Shown here: positions 9,533 to 18,088 of the stretch, piece after piece
How the letters are laid out: every line of letters begins with the position of its first letter
Position numbering within the stretch: the first letter of the stretch is position 1
From: an uncultured Succinatimonas sp.
Lineage (GTDB): Bacteria; Pseudomonadota; Gammaproteobacteria; Enterobacterales; Succinivibrionaceae
Direction of reading: 5' to 3'
Assembly: GCF_905203285.1 (NCBI RefSeq)
Contig: NZ_CAJKVK010000007.1
Location: 1 to 41,381, forward strand
Length of the DNA stretch: 41,381 nucleotides
Position numbers and translations under genes: made by a program
The notes under the pieces: generated by a model
Told to the model about the DNA's origin: nothing
The model's database searches: none
What the model saw: only the letters and a program-made list of their open reading frames with translations

Positions 9533-12500
9533 AAGAATATGTGTAGCGTAAAGCAGTAAAGAAGCCCAAGCGGCTTAAAGAGCTGCGCATGTTTTGTGAA
9601 ATAACTTCGCCCATGCAGTCGCAAAAATCAAGCGGCTCCTTATGCTTTAAAGATCCGATAAGGTTTATATATCTGTCGCATTCACTTTCATAAAATTGCA
9701 GAAGTTTGTTTCTGTATTCGCTAAACAGATGTTCTTTTTGGCTGACATCATCCGCAGAAGGACTATTTTTTAATTCAATCATTTGTTCTCTTATTTCTTT
9801 GAGATCAGGAACTGAACTTTCGCAAATAGCTTGTGGTGTAACAGCATCTTCAGGATCTTGCTTGATGTTTTCTAAAAATTTACTTATAAGAAAGCAGCTG
9901 TCGTTGTCAGTAGATGCCGTTTCACGATAGGTAAGTAGCGCTGACTTTAACATAACAAGTTTTGAAGTAACGGTATTAACGCCGTCTTTAAATAAATCAG
10001 AAGAACTACGCAGCGTTGATAATAACGTTAAATAAGGAGGCATTGCTTTGGCTCCGATAGGAAGAATTTCCAGCATTTTGTCTTTTATTTGTTTTAGTGC
10101 TTCGTTCAAGGAATCAACCGCAGCCTGCAGTCTTAATTGGCATTGCGAAAAATTAAATATCGGAGCCGGTACTTCAATACCGAGTTTTTGTATGGCGGTT
10201 AAAGCAACGGCGATACGTTTTCCCGTATCGCTTTCTTCGCCTTTTTGCAGAATTTTGTCGATGATTTCACTGACTTGGTTTTTTTTAGCTGCAAAAGCAA
10301 TTTTCCCCTCAGGGCTTAACAATTCCTGGTAGCCTTTTAAGAAGTTTGACGTATCCTGTTTAAGTGCTGCAGCCGCAATTAAAGTTATCTGTATTTGCTG
10401 TGAAGAGGTAAGTTTAGTTGCATTGCCGAAATCGATAACGGTCAGCATATTGTCATCTACCATCATATTTCCGGCATGCAAGTCACCGTGATAAAAGCCT
10501 TCACCGTAGATACCTTCGGATACCCATTTGCTGCTTAAGTTGATCAAAAACTGCTGTTTTTTCTCAACATCTATATAAATTTTATTTAAATCTTCCAAAA
10601 CCTTGCTGGTAGTTTCACGGTAGAACTTTTCGTCGGGGATCTCCACTGTATCTGTCTGCTGCATATTAGGAGCAACAGCTTCTTGAATTTTTGCGTCAAG
10701 ACCGCTTAAATATCGGTCCAGTGTAATTCCCGGCGCTTTTTCCAGTACCATGGTATTGGCTGTCGGCTCTACCAAAGGATTTAATTTCATGCTTTTTACT
10801 GTGGCAAAACCTTGATCGTAAATAGCTCCGTCCTTGATGTTTGCAGCCTCTATAGTCAAATCAAGCTCTGACATAATACGTTCTAATTGTCCGGCAAAGG
10901 TTGTGGTCATGCCGGGGATATTTTTTGCTGCTTCTTGGAAAATAGCCTTTTCTCTTTCCGCTCTTAATTTGGCATCCGGGCGCAAAATTTTAATAACGCA
11001 GTCAGTTCCGTCCGGGTGATCTTTGGTATACATTTTGCATAATAATGCTTGACCTACCGAAGCTGCGCCTAATGATTTTGTTATTTCGATTTTATCGATA
11101 CGTCCTTGAGATTTTTCTACCATGTCAAGCAGATATGCCTGAATAATTGTAGGATTTATCGGAGCGAGATTGCTTTTCATATCTTGCAGGGCATTACGGA
11201 AGATGGCATTCATGCTTTCAGTATTAAATCCCTGCAGCATCTTTTGCATGATTGGCCCTGCGCCTTTAAGCAAAGCACCGAGTTTGGCTCCCTGATCGGC
11301 GTTTTCCGTACTGTAGCGTACGCCTGCTGCAATCATAGCTCTTTGGTCAATAGGAGGTATAGCTGAAAAATATGAATTCATAACCTCGCGCATGAATTTA
11401 CCGTAACCGTCACTGTTAAGATCGGTCCCGCTTGTCTGCAGCAGTTCGTCAAGAGTCTTGGTATCGTAATCCGCTGCATCTGAGGCAGCGCTATTGCCGC
11501 AGATTTCGTCAAATTGTTCTGAAATAGTGCGCTGGAGATTTTCTGATAAGTGTTGTATCTCTTTATCTATAGCTTCTTCCGTTGCGGCAAACTCGGATAG
11601 CGGAGTCAGAGTTATGGCGGTTTTAACTAAAAAACTAATTTGGTTTTCATTAAGATTATTAATTAAATCTTTTACCTTCTTGTTTTGTACGTCATAATCA
11701 TGTTTAATTTCTTCGTAAATTTCTCGTTCATCCGATTTTAAAGCATCGGATATCTTTGCAGAATCTTTACCGAATGGCTCAATATTTTCAATCGTATCAA
11801 GGATATTGTTGATTTGCTCTTTTATTTCTGGAATAAGCGCATCAAGCTCGGATCGGTTTTTTAAAATTTTACTTATAGTGTCTGCATTCTGATATAAAGC
11901 AAGCTGTAATCTTTTCCCTTTATTATCAGCATTGGCATCAATATCCCAAGTACGTTCGTTATAGATTAAATCTGCAGCTAAATTGCGTACCGCCTGTTTT
12001 TGTTGTAATTCTTGCGCATCCGTTTGATTTGAGGGGGTAGGTAAAGAACTTACTTTTGCTGTGACTGTTTTAGGATCCGCTTTTTGTTCTGTTTCAAACC
12101 TGCTTATAAGATCAAGACAGTCGGCAGTATTGATAAGATTGTTATTGCATAAAGGATAAAAAAGTTTTTCAAATTCTGCTTTGGTGGAAAACTGCTCTTT
12201 TAAGGCCATTTCGGTAAATAACTTTAAAAGCGGTGTAGTTATAGAACTAAGATCGTGCTCTTGAATGCCGATAGCAGATATCAATGCCTGAGAATATAAC
12301 TGACGTACGCGCGGGCGAGTGGAATCGTTATCCGTTAAATCGTTAAGCATGGACAGTACGTTGTCTTTTCCATAAAAATTAACGTGTTGAGCCATATCGT
12401 CTTCAAGTTTTTCTTTAAGCCGCTCTGCGGTGTGCTCAAGTTCAATATCTTGATTGTCAATTCTGGCGATAAGCCGGTTATCGTCGGCGCGTTGATGAAT

Positions 12501-12794
12501 GCTGACAAGCAGACCGTTCATGACAAGAGAAATTGTTTCGTCCTGATTGGGAGTAAAATTTTCAAGAACATGTCTTAAATTTTTAACGCTTTGGATTGTT
12601 CCTTGTGCTATGGCTTCTTGTTTGTTTTCTTTTACTGCAAAATAAATAGCAGCACAGCCTAAAGTCAGAATGCCGAGAATGATTTTTTTTGCTGTAGAGG
12701 CTTTTTCATAGCTGGCCTGGTGAGAGGCTGTATCCTCTTGCCTTAAAATAGCAGTGTTAATATTTATGCGATTGGAAATACTATCGATTGACAT
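9531..12794 (-). CDS. Large protein with a UbiB/ADCK-like atypical kinase domain
   Basis: I do not recognise this 1087-residue protein as a whole. Residues 38-54 (KKIILGILTLGCAAIYFAV region) form one hydrophobic segment after a polar, Ser/Asn/Ile-rich N-terminus. Residues 55-550 are mostly charged and probably helical. The core (about 560-860) carries the hallmarks of the ABC1/UbiB/ADCK kinase-like fold: the Ala-rich loop LGAASVGQ at about 577, Lys in VIKILRP at about 600, ELDLTIEAAN at about 642, HGDLHAGN at about 768 and IDFG at about 785. Ordinary UbiB is about 540 residues, sits with ubiquinone genes and has C-terminal membrane segments; none of this applies here. ATG 12794 is preferred over an upstream TTG (12839) because AAAGAGA precedes it. 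It may be a secreted effector or a stand-alone kinase-like protein; its function is unknown. Confidence 0.75.
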   Translation of the reverse strand: MSIDSISNRININTAILRQEDTASHQASYEKASTAKKIILGILTLGCAAIYFAVKENKQEAIAQGTIQSVKNLRHVLENFTPNQDETISLVMNGLLVSIHQRADDNRLIARIDNQDIELEHTAERLKEKLEDDMAQHVNFYGKDNVLSMLNDLTDNDSTRPRVRQLYSQALISAIGIQEHDLSSITTPLLKLFTEMALKEQFSTKAEFEKLFYPLCNNNLINTADCLDLISRFETEQKADPKTVTAKVSSLPTPSNQTDAQELQQKQAVRNLAADLIYNERTWDIDANADNKGKRLQLALYQNADTISKILKNRSELDALIPEIKEQINNILDTIENIEPFGKDSAKISDALKSDEREIYEEIKHDYDVQNKKVKDLINNLNENQISFLVKTAITLTPLSEFAATEEAIDKEIQHLSENLQRTISEQFDEICGNSAASDAADYDTKTLDELLQTSGTDLNSDGYGKFMREVMNSYFSAIPPIDQRAMIAAGVRYSTENADQGAKLGALLKGAGPIMQKMLQGFNTESMNAIFRNALQDMKSNLAPINPTIIQAYLLDMVEKSQGRIDKIEITKSLGAASVGQALLCKMYTKDHPDGTDCVIKILRPDAKLRAEREKAIFQEAAKNIPGMTTTFAGQLERIMSELDLTIEAANIKDGAIYDQGFATVKSMKLNPLVEPTANTMVLEKAPGITLDRYLSGLDAKIQEAVAPNMQQTDTVEIPDEKFYRETTSKVLEDLNKIYIDVEKKQQFLINLSSKWVSEGIYGEGFYHGDLHAGNMMVDDNMLTVIDFGNATKLTSSQQIQITLIAAAALKQDTSNFLKGYQELLSPEGKIAFAAKKNQVSEIIDKILQKGEESDTGKRIAVALTAIQKLGIEVPAPIFNFSQCQLRLQAAVDSLNEALKQIKDKMLEILPIGAKAMPPYLTLLSTLRSSSDLFKDGVNTVTSKLVMLKSALLTYRETASTDNDSCFLISKFLENIKQDPEDAVTPQAICESSVPDLKEIREQMIELKNSPSADDVSQKEHLFSEYRNKLLQFYESECDRYINLIGSLKHKEPLDFCDCMGEVISQNMRSSLSRLGFFTALRYTYS

Positions 12795-12855
12795 AGCTTT
12801 TCTCTTTATTTTGATATGTAGGTTAAAATTAATATACAAATAATTTAATATATTG

Positions 12856-12870
12856 TTACATTTAATGTAA
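12856..12870. promoter_or_regulatory. Perfect 15-bp palindrome, possible operator
   Basis: TTACATTTAATGTAA is a perfect inverted repeat with 7-bp arms. It lies 62 bp upstream of the kinase-like gene's ATG and 15 bp from the CRP-like site, where a repressor could overlap the promoter. The regulator is unknown. AT-rich DNA yields such palindromes by chance more often than average. Confidence 0.3.
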
Positions 12871-12884
12871 ATATAAAGTCTTTC

Positions 12885-12902
12885 TTGTGATTATTATCAC
12901 AA
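12885..12902. promoter_or_regulatory. CRP (cAMP receptor protein)-type binding site
   Basis: TTGTGATTATTATCACAA contains the complete CRP consensus TGTGA-N6-TCACA with both half-sites intact. Its centre is about 99 bp upstream of ATG 12794 on the minus strand and about 290 bp upstream of the phytase-like gene. The distance suits CRP activation of the kinase-like gene. FNR (TTGAT-N4-ATCAA) fits less well. Confidence 0.65.
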
Positions 12903-13184
12903 ATGCAGTTAAAAATTTATAACAGCAATTTTGTCTTGGCGATAAATTGCACTGTTTATATCACGTCTGACTGCAGATTGGGGGTAAAAGTTTTTTGCAT
13001 TCTGCAAACCGGCAAATATCAGGCATGGCATATTGCCGTATGTGCTTATTTGCTGAAAGATTCTTTTTTAATAAGCTTAATCTGAATTATTTTGTTTAAA
13101 TTAAACATATAGTTAATTAGCAGTTAACTTTCTTTTTTTACACTAAAAGACAGAAAATTTGTTAAATACTCAAGGAGACCTTGT

Positions 13185-14522
13185 ATGAATATGTCCCCAA
13201 AGTTTTTGGTTCTGTCTTTAGGTTTAGCTCTAAGCGTACCTTCGTTTGCAGCTCCCGAGGAAGTAAGCGCATTTTTAGAAGGACATGCGATTTTACCGGT
13301 AAACTCTACGGTTGCCGCCCCTTCAGACGCTCCTTCTGATATGAAAATAAGCGGTAAATATACTACCGGTAAAAGAATTGAGAAATTAGCTGCAGTTCCC
13401 GGTAAATCAGCTGATCGCTTAACCGGGATTTCTCTTCCTATTGAGAATCAGCCGCGTCAGGGTCATTCCGGAATTAAGCATATGGATGACGGAACCTTTT
13501 GGGTGATTTCAGATAACGGTTTTGGCAATAAAATTAACTCTTATGATTCAATGCTGTATTTAAATCAGTATCAGATTGATTTCAAGGACGGCAGTGTCAA
13601 GCCGTTAAAGAGCATTTTTCTGCACGATCCGGATAGAAAAGTTCCTTTTCATATTACTAACGAAAGCACTGAAAAACGTTATTTGTCAGGACATGACTTT
13701 GATCCGGAAAGCTTCCAGTTTGCCGGCGGCTTCTTATGGGTCGGGGATGAATTCGGACCTTTTCTAATTAAAGCCGATATGAACGGAAAAATCCTGGAGG
13801 TCTTTGATACCAAAGTAGACGGCAAGATAGTCAGATCTCCTGATAATCCTTATATTCAGTTACAAGGAGCTCCGGACGGAAAAGCACCCTTTGAAGTAAC
13901 GCGTTCCAAGGGATTTGAAGGTATGGCTTCATCTCCTGACGGTACCAAATTATATCCTTTGCTTGAAGGCGCTTTGTGGGATGGTTCTCAATATGAAAAT
14001 ATTGACGGTAAACGTTACTTGCGCATTCTTGAATTCGATACCCAAAAAGGTGAGTGGACCGGCAGACATTGGAAGTTCGTGCTTGATGAAAATCATCATG
14101 CCATCGGCGATTTTAATATGATTGATGATGAACACGGACTTATTATTGAGCGTGATAACGGTGAAGGTACAGCTGATAAAGCATGTAAGACAGGTGAGCC
14201 TACTGCTAAATGTTTTAGCGATATAGCTAAGTTCAAGCGTATTTACCGCATTGAAATGAATAATGAAAATGTCGGAAAAGAGGCTTATAAACAAGCATAT
14301 ATTGATTTGCTTAACATTCAGGATCCAAAGAATGTTTCGCGGGTCGGCTTAAACGACGGAGTTTTTAAATTCCCGTTCTTTACAATAGAAGATGTGGATG
14401 TGGTTGATGCCAATCATATCGTTGTCGGAAATGATAATAATTTCCCCGGATCTTCAAGCCGTGATCCGAATAAGGCCGACGATAACGAGTTTATTCTTCT
14501 TAAAGTAGAAGGATTGCTCTAA
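13185..14522 (+). CDS. Exported esterase-like / phytase-like beta-propeller protein
   Basis: The 445-residue protein begins with a clear Sec signal peptide (KFLVLSLGLALSVPSFA, cleavage about residue 23). The mature part matches the 'esterase-like activity of phytase' family (PF13449 type): GHSGIKHMDDGTFWVISDNGFG at about 94-115 (motif interrupted here by variable residues), DFDPESFQFAGGFLWVGDEFGPF, GFEGMASSPDGTKLYPLLEG, and a C-terminal VVGNDNNFPGSS. It is probably a periplasmic six-bladed propeller. The substrate is not known for the family in general, and true phytase activity should not be assumed. AAGGAG lies 7 nt before the ATG. The gene is single, with a terminator after it. Confidence 0.85.
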   Translation: MNMSPKFLVLSLGLALSVPSFAAPEEVSAFLEGHAILPVNSTVAAPSDAPSDMKISGKYTTGKRIEKLAAVPGKSADRLTGISLPIENQPRQGHSGIKHMDDGTFWVISDNGFGNKINSYDSMLYLNQYQIDFKDGSVKPLKSIFLHDPDRKVPFHITNESTEKRYLSGHDFDPESFQFAGGFLWVGDEFGPFLIKADMNGKILEVFDTKVDGKIVRSPDNPYIQLQGAPDGKAPFEVTRSKGFEGMASSPDGTKLYPLLEGALWDGSQYENIDGKRYLRILEFDTQKGEWTGRHWKFVLDENHHAIGDFNMIDDEHGLIIERDNGEGTADKACKTGEPTAKCFSDIAKFKRIYRIEMNNENVGKEAYKQAYIDLLNIQDPKNVSRVGLNDGVFKFPFFTIEDVDVVDANHIVVGNDNNFPGSSSRDPNKADDNEFILLKVEGLL

Positions 14523-14544
14523 TTTTTCTTGGATATACAGATAG

Positions 14545-14565
14545 ATGCCGGAAATAATCCGGCAT
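14545..14565 (+). terminator. Rho-independent terminator of the phytase-like gene
   Basis: The stem ATGCCGGA / TCCGGCAT (8 bp, 5-nt loop) is followed by TTTTCGTTTTT. It starts 23 bp after the stop codon. Confidence 0.88.
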
Positions 14566-14653
14566 TTTTCGTTTTTATTTTTTAAATGAATAGTCTAAAA
14601 ACTTGAAATAAAAATATTGCTGTAATTTATCAAAAAAAGATCTGCGGCTAAAA

Positions 14654-14673
14654 CCCCGTCCTTCAGGGCGGAG
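14654..14673. mobile_element. IS200/IS605-type end hairpin
   Basis: CCCCGTCC-TTCA-GGGCGGAG is an imperfect hairpin of the kind found at the ends of IS200/IS605 elements (the CCCCGTCC..GGGCGG motif). It lies 26 bp beyond the stop codon of the tnpA remnant, where the element's right end is expected. The element continues to about 15100 but its left end is not clear. Confidence 0.6.
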
Positions 14674-14698
14674 ATCATCGCGAGGAGAAGCTCAGTGT

Positions 14699-15001
14699 TT
14701 AATCCGGCGTTTTCTGCCGGTCAATATATTGACGGATAACAGATATCGAAGCACTTGTGCAGGATGAAGCAAAATAAGATGAAGACCATAACGCCTTGCC
14801 CCACAGCTTTGTTCTAACGGCAGGATACTTACGCTTACGGATGATTATGTAAGATGTTCCCTTGAGTCTGAAGACAAGCTCCAAGATAGATAATTGAGGC
14901 AGATCTAAGATTAACAAATGAACATGATCTTCTTTACCTTCAAACTCAATAAGCCCGGCATTAAATTGCAGACATACGGATTCAAAGATTGTGTTTACAG
15001 T
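14699..15001 (-). pseudogene. tnpA: IS200/IS605 TnpA (Y1 HUH transposase), 5'-truncated
   Basis: The open segment encodes 100 residues. It contains IEFEGKEDHVHLLI, with the HUH metal-binding pair H-V-H, then LVFRLKGTSY, the LWGKALWSSSYF motif, and the C-terminal catalytic tyrosine in IRQYIDRQ. An in-frame TAG at 15002-15004 and further stops upstream replace the expected first 30-40 residues, so the gene is broken. An intact TnpA is about 130-150 residues. No tnpB is adjacent. Confidence 0.8.
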
Positions 15002-15052
15002 CTAAAAATCATCACAGTCACTCTAATCTACAACAAACGTCTTTTAGTATTA

Positions 15053-15090
15053 AAAGACCGTACCTTAGTCACAGACAAGACGCGGTCTTT
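15053..15090 (-). repeat. 8-bp inverted repeat, terminator or IS-end structure
   Basis: AAAGACCG (15053-15060) and CGGTCTTT (15083-15090) can pair around a 22-nt loop. On the minus strand the repeat lies 21 bp after the stop of the Cys-rich membrane gene and is followed by TTAATA, so it may act as that gene's terminator. It could equally be a relic of the IS left end. Confidence 0.35.
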
Positions 15091-15111
15091 AAAACAATAT
15101 ATCTCCAATGA

Positions 15112-16683
15112 TTAGAGCAGGAATATAGCGAATAAGATCGCAGCTGCGGTCAAGCAGGCGTTTACGATAATCTGCCGTTTTGAAAGAGCATCACGGAATA
15201 TTTTGTTTTCCGGCAGTTTACGAAGATTACGCGGAAGGTATTTTTGCCAACTAAGATCTAAAGCAGTATCGATCTTAATGCACAGTCCGGCCACAGCCCA
15301 AGGTACAGTAAGACCTAAGATGCCAAAAAAGCTCCACAGCAGTACGCAGTTTAAAGAAAACATTGGTTCCCCTTTCTGTACTATAAAATCAGCTCCCAAG
15401 ACTAATGCGGCAAAACAAATCAGCATACCCACATACCAAAAAGAAAACTCTGAGCGCTTACCTAAGGCGGTTTTCCGTAACAAACCAAGTTCTTTTGACA
15501 AAAGTTTTTTTAAATCGTCTGAAATAAAACCGTCTGCTTTTTTTGTTAACTTCTGCATACCGCCGACTACAATTTCGCCGAAAACCGGATTTTGGGCTAA
15601 TTCATTTAGTTTATCCCTGGCATTATTCCGATTTTGACACGCGGTTTTAACTTCTTGATGAAGCTTTTGTACTTCATCTGCAAGCAACTCATCGTAAACA
15701 GCGTCACGCTTAAACAGCATTATTTCAGAATCTGTTAAGCTTTCCGGCAGCACATAGCAGTAATGCATTTTGCCGTTGACCGTATAGTCAAGGCGTCCTA
15801 CTTTAACAGTGCTGCTTACATGCTGAATATATGAACCGTTACTCTCCTCAGACGGCGCTGTAATTTCGTTTTTAGCATATCTGATAAGCTCGTTATAGTG
15901 CTTGTCAAACTCTTTTTCGATCTCATTTGCGTTAAAGAGCCTGCACTCTGCAGTGAGTTGTTGATTGCTAACTGAAGCCTCAATCTTGCAGGTGAAAATC
16001 TTATATAAATAGCCGACACCGTTACAGTTATGACACAATACCTTGCCGCGGCCTGCACAGTTATTGCATCTTAATTCGCCCTTGCCTTTGCACTCCGGGC
16101 AACGAATTTTGCCTTTACCGTTGCATTTGCTGCATTTACGCTCTGAGCTTTTACCGTTGCGGTAGGATCTGATCCGTCCGCGTCCGCGGCATTCGGGACA
16201 TTTAACATACCCCTCACCGCCGCAGTTTTGACATTTAACGGTACCCGTTCCTTTGCATCTTGGACAATCGACCTTTTTTTCGCCATGACACTCAGGACAG
16301 CTTTCCTTATAGCAAAAATCTTCATAGCGCTTAGCAGTCAGCTTCTTCTTTTTTATGCAAGCTTTGACCACTGCATCCGCGCCTTGTACCTCTAACTGCT
16401 GAAGTTTAGCTATAAAATCAGCCCGTTCAGCGGCTTCTAAAGACTGATTTTTTAGCTTTTCCGCATACTCAAGAGCATCATAATCGGACTTAAATAGTTT
16501 TCCCTGACGCTCGGCTCCAAGTCCGGATGAAGATTGAAATTTAAAATCCCAGGTGATATTAGAGGACTTATAAAGCTTATCCTCTTGATAATTGACGACA
16601 GCAACATCTACCGGCACTTTTGCAAGAGAGAAGATCCTGCGCAAATATTGGAGACTCGAATTAACGATCGATTGATTGTTCAT
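15112..16683 (-). CDS. Membrane protein with eight DnaJ-type CxxCxG zinc motifs
   Basis: The 523-residue protein has an unassigned N-terminal region (1-125). A zinc-binding block (about 129-228) follows, with eight CxxCxGxG-like units: CPECHGEK, CPRCKGTG, CQNCGGEG, CPECRGRG, CSKCNGKG, CPECKGKG, CNNCAGRG and CHNCNGVG. DnaJ itself has four, so this is twice that number. No J domain with an HPD motif is present. A charged helical region (about 235-400) precedes three hydrophobic segments (about 414-431, 444-464, 501-520). It may be a membrane-tethered, thiol/zinc-dependent substrate-binding factor, but no function is established. It is monocistronic, facing an IS remnant. Confidence 0.8.
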   Translation of the reverse strand: MNNQSIVNSSLQYLRRIFSLAKVPVDVAVVNYQEDKLYKSSNITWDFKFQSSSGLGAERQGKLFKSDYDALEYAEKLKNQSLEAAERADFIAKLQQLEVQGADAVVKACIKKKKLTAKRYEDFCYKESCPECHGEKKVDCPRCKGTGTVKCQNCGGEGYVKCPECRGRGRIRSYRNGKSSERKCSKCNGKGKIRCPECKGKGELRCNNCAGRGKVLCHNCNGVGYLYKIFTCKIEASVSNQQLTAECRLFNANEIEKEFDKHYNELIRYAKNEITAPSEESNGSYIQHVSSTVKVGRLDYTVNGKMHYCYVLPESLTDSEIMLFKRDAVYDELLADEVQKLHQEVKTACQNRNNARDKLNELAQNPVFGEIVVGGMQKLTKKADGFISDDLKKLLSKELGLLRKTALGKRSEFSFWYVGMLICFAALVLGADFIVQKGEPMFSLNCVLLWSFFGILGLTVPWAVAGLCIKIDTALDLSWQKYLPRNLRKLPENKIFRDALSKRQIIVNACLTAAAILFAIFLL

Positions 16684-16900
16684 GAAAACCTTAAAACATT
16701 TTGCTGAATTACAGCAAATAATTACTCATATCCAAAAGATAAAATAAACTCTAAAACTTCTAATTTTGAATCCTAATCACTATCAAGGTATCAAAACAAG
16801 AACTTTACTAAAATTTGACGGCTATTTTGACAGTATATAAGCTTTAATGTAAAGGCATTGATATTTCTTTTTAGATAAATTTGGATTTAATGTATCTTTT

Positions 16901-17218
16901 TTAGAAAAAAGGTAATAGCAAACATTGCGTCAGTACGGAAAATATTACGGTTAAGGCAAAGTTAAAGCGTATTGAATATACGACGGTCAGCAGCAAGCTT
17001 ATCAAAGTTATCGGATCATCTGTCATGAAAAAGGGGGCGACTATGCTTATCATGACACAGCTGGGAGCAGCTTCCAGCACGGCATTTATCCGTGCTGAAA
17101 TTTTACCTTTACGCAAAATCAAATAACCTGCGATGCGGGTGAAATAAGTTGTTCCCGCCATAAGTAAAATTGCTAAAAGCTGAAAACCGTTGGGAAATAA
17201 CGCTTGGAGATCGTTCAT
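16901..17218 (-). CDS. azlD: AzlD-type small subunit of a branched-chain amino acid exporter
   Basis: The 105-residue, very hydrophobic protein has about four membrane segments and the AzlD pattern TYFTRIAGYLILR near the start (residues 23-36). AzlD pairs with AzlC to export branched-chain or related amino acids such as valine. It follows azlC by 18 bp on the same strand, supporting a two-subunit complex. No clear terminator follows. Confidence 0.88.
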   Translation of the reverse strand: MNDLQALFPNGFQLLAILLMAGTTYFTRIAGYLILRKGKISARINAVLEAAPSCVMISIVAPFFMTDDPITLISLLLTVVYSIRFNFALTVIFSVLTQCLLLPFF

Positions 17219-17236
17219 AAATTTATTATCACTTTA

Positions 17237-17956
17237 TTATTTTTTTGATGCCTGAATAAATGCCGTAACAATACCTGCAAGAACTCCAAGCCCTACGCTG
17301 TAAGCGCTGCCTAGTTTAAGACTTACAAGAGCGGATACCGCTGCAGAAGCAAGAATCGGCAGAAGTTTAGCGTAATCTTTTTTGTGCCGCTTAAGCGGCC
17401 ACATAGCGGCACTTAAAGCGATGAAAGTGGCAGGCATTGCCATGTTAAAACCGTAAATACTTAAATCTCCGCTTACGCTGCCTAATAATACGCCAAGACT
17501 GCAGGATAAAACCCAGAAGGCCCATAGAGTTACGCCGATGCCGAAATAAAAACCGGGATTTAAAAGCGGTTTATTCTTTCCTTTTTCTTCAAGATGCGCC
17601 ATTTCCTGAAGGGTAAGCGCCCAAGTTTCATCGCACATGAAAAAGTAGATAAGAGCAACACGACAAAAAGGCTGTCCTTCAAGGTACGGAGCCAAAGCCG
17701 CCCCCATAACAAGATGGCGCGAGTTAATCAGAAATGTCGTTAGGATGATAAGCAAAATCGGCGGAGTAATGCTCCATAAAGGAATGACCGCAAATTCAGA
17801 ACCGCCGGCAAAATTAATCGCCGGCATGAAAATGGCGGCAAGCGGCTCAAATCCGGCTTGTACCGCTTGAGCTCCGAAAATGATTCCTAAAGGAATGATG
17901 CCTATCATAATAGGCAAGGTAAGCAGCATTCCTCGCAAGATATGGTTAAAACTCAT
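17237..17956 (-). CDS. azlC: AzlC-type large subunit of a branched-chain amino acid exporter
   Basis: The 239-residue membrane protein matches the AzlC/YgaZ family: the N-terminal GIIPLGIIFGAQAVQAG, the FAGGSEF motif at about 49-55, LINSRHLVMGAALAPYL at about 78-94, and DETWAL at about 110. Several hydrophobic segments cover most of the length. Together with AzlD it forms an inner-membrane exporter; the substrate range is not readable from sequence. It lies downstream of clpB, beyond that gene's terminator. Confidence 0.9.
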   Translation of the reverse strand: MSFNHILRGMLLTLPIMIGIIPLGIIFGAQAVQAGFEPLAAIFMPAINFAGGSEFAVIPLWSITPPILLIILTTFLINSRHLVMGAALAPYLEGQPFCRVALIYFFMCDETWALTLQEMAHLEEKGKNKPLLNPGFYFGIGVTLWAFWVLSCSLGVLLGSVSGDLSIYGFNMAMPATFIALSAAMWPLKRHKKDYAKLLPILASAAVSALVSLKLGSAYSVGLGVLAGIVTAFIQASKK

Positions 17957-18036
17957 GGAAAATTAAGCGTACATTAGTTAATTATTATTGTTGTGCGTGT
18001 CGTCGCAGATGAAAACAGGTCTAGATTTTAACAAAA

Positions 18037-18062
18037 AAGCGCAGAAGGTGTGTTCTGCGCTT
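18037..18062 (-). terminator. Rho-independent terminator of clpB
   Basis: On the minus strand AAGCGCAGAA pairs with TTCTGCGCTT (10 bp, 6-nt loop) and is followed by a run of six T. It begins 27 bp after the clpB stop codon. Confidence 0.9.
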
Positions 18063-18088
18063 AATTAAATCAGAGCTTATCGTCAGCT

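Noticed and set aside
12903..13085. A 60-codon plus-strand frame between the kinase-like and phytase-like genes
   Set aside because: No ribosome-binding site and no recognisable motif; the region is better read as regulatory DNA.
14918..15115. A 65-codon plus-strand frame in the IS remnant
   Set aside because: The opposite strand carries clear TnpA motifs (DHVHLL, LKGTSY), so this frame is antisense to the transposase relic.
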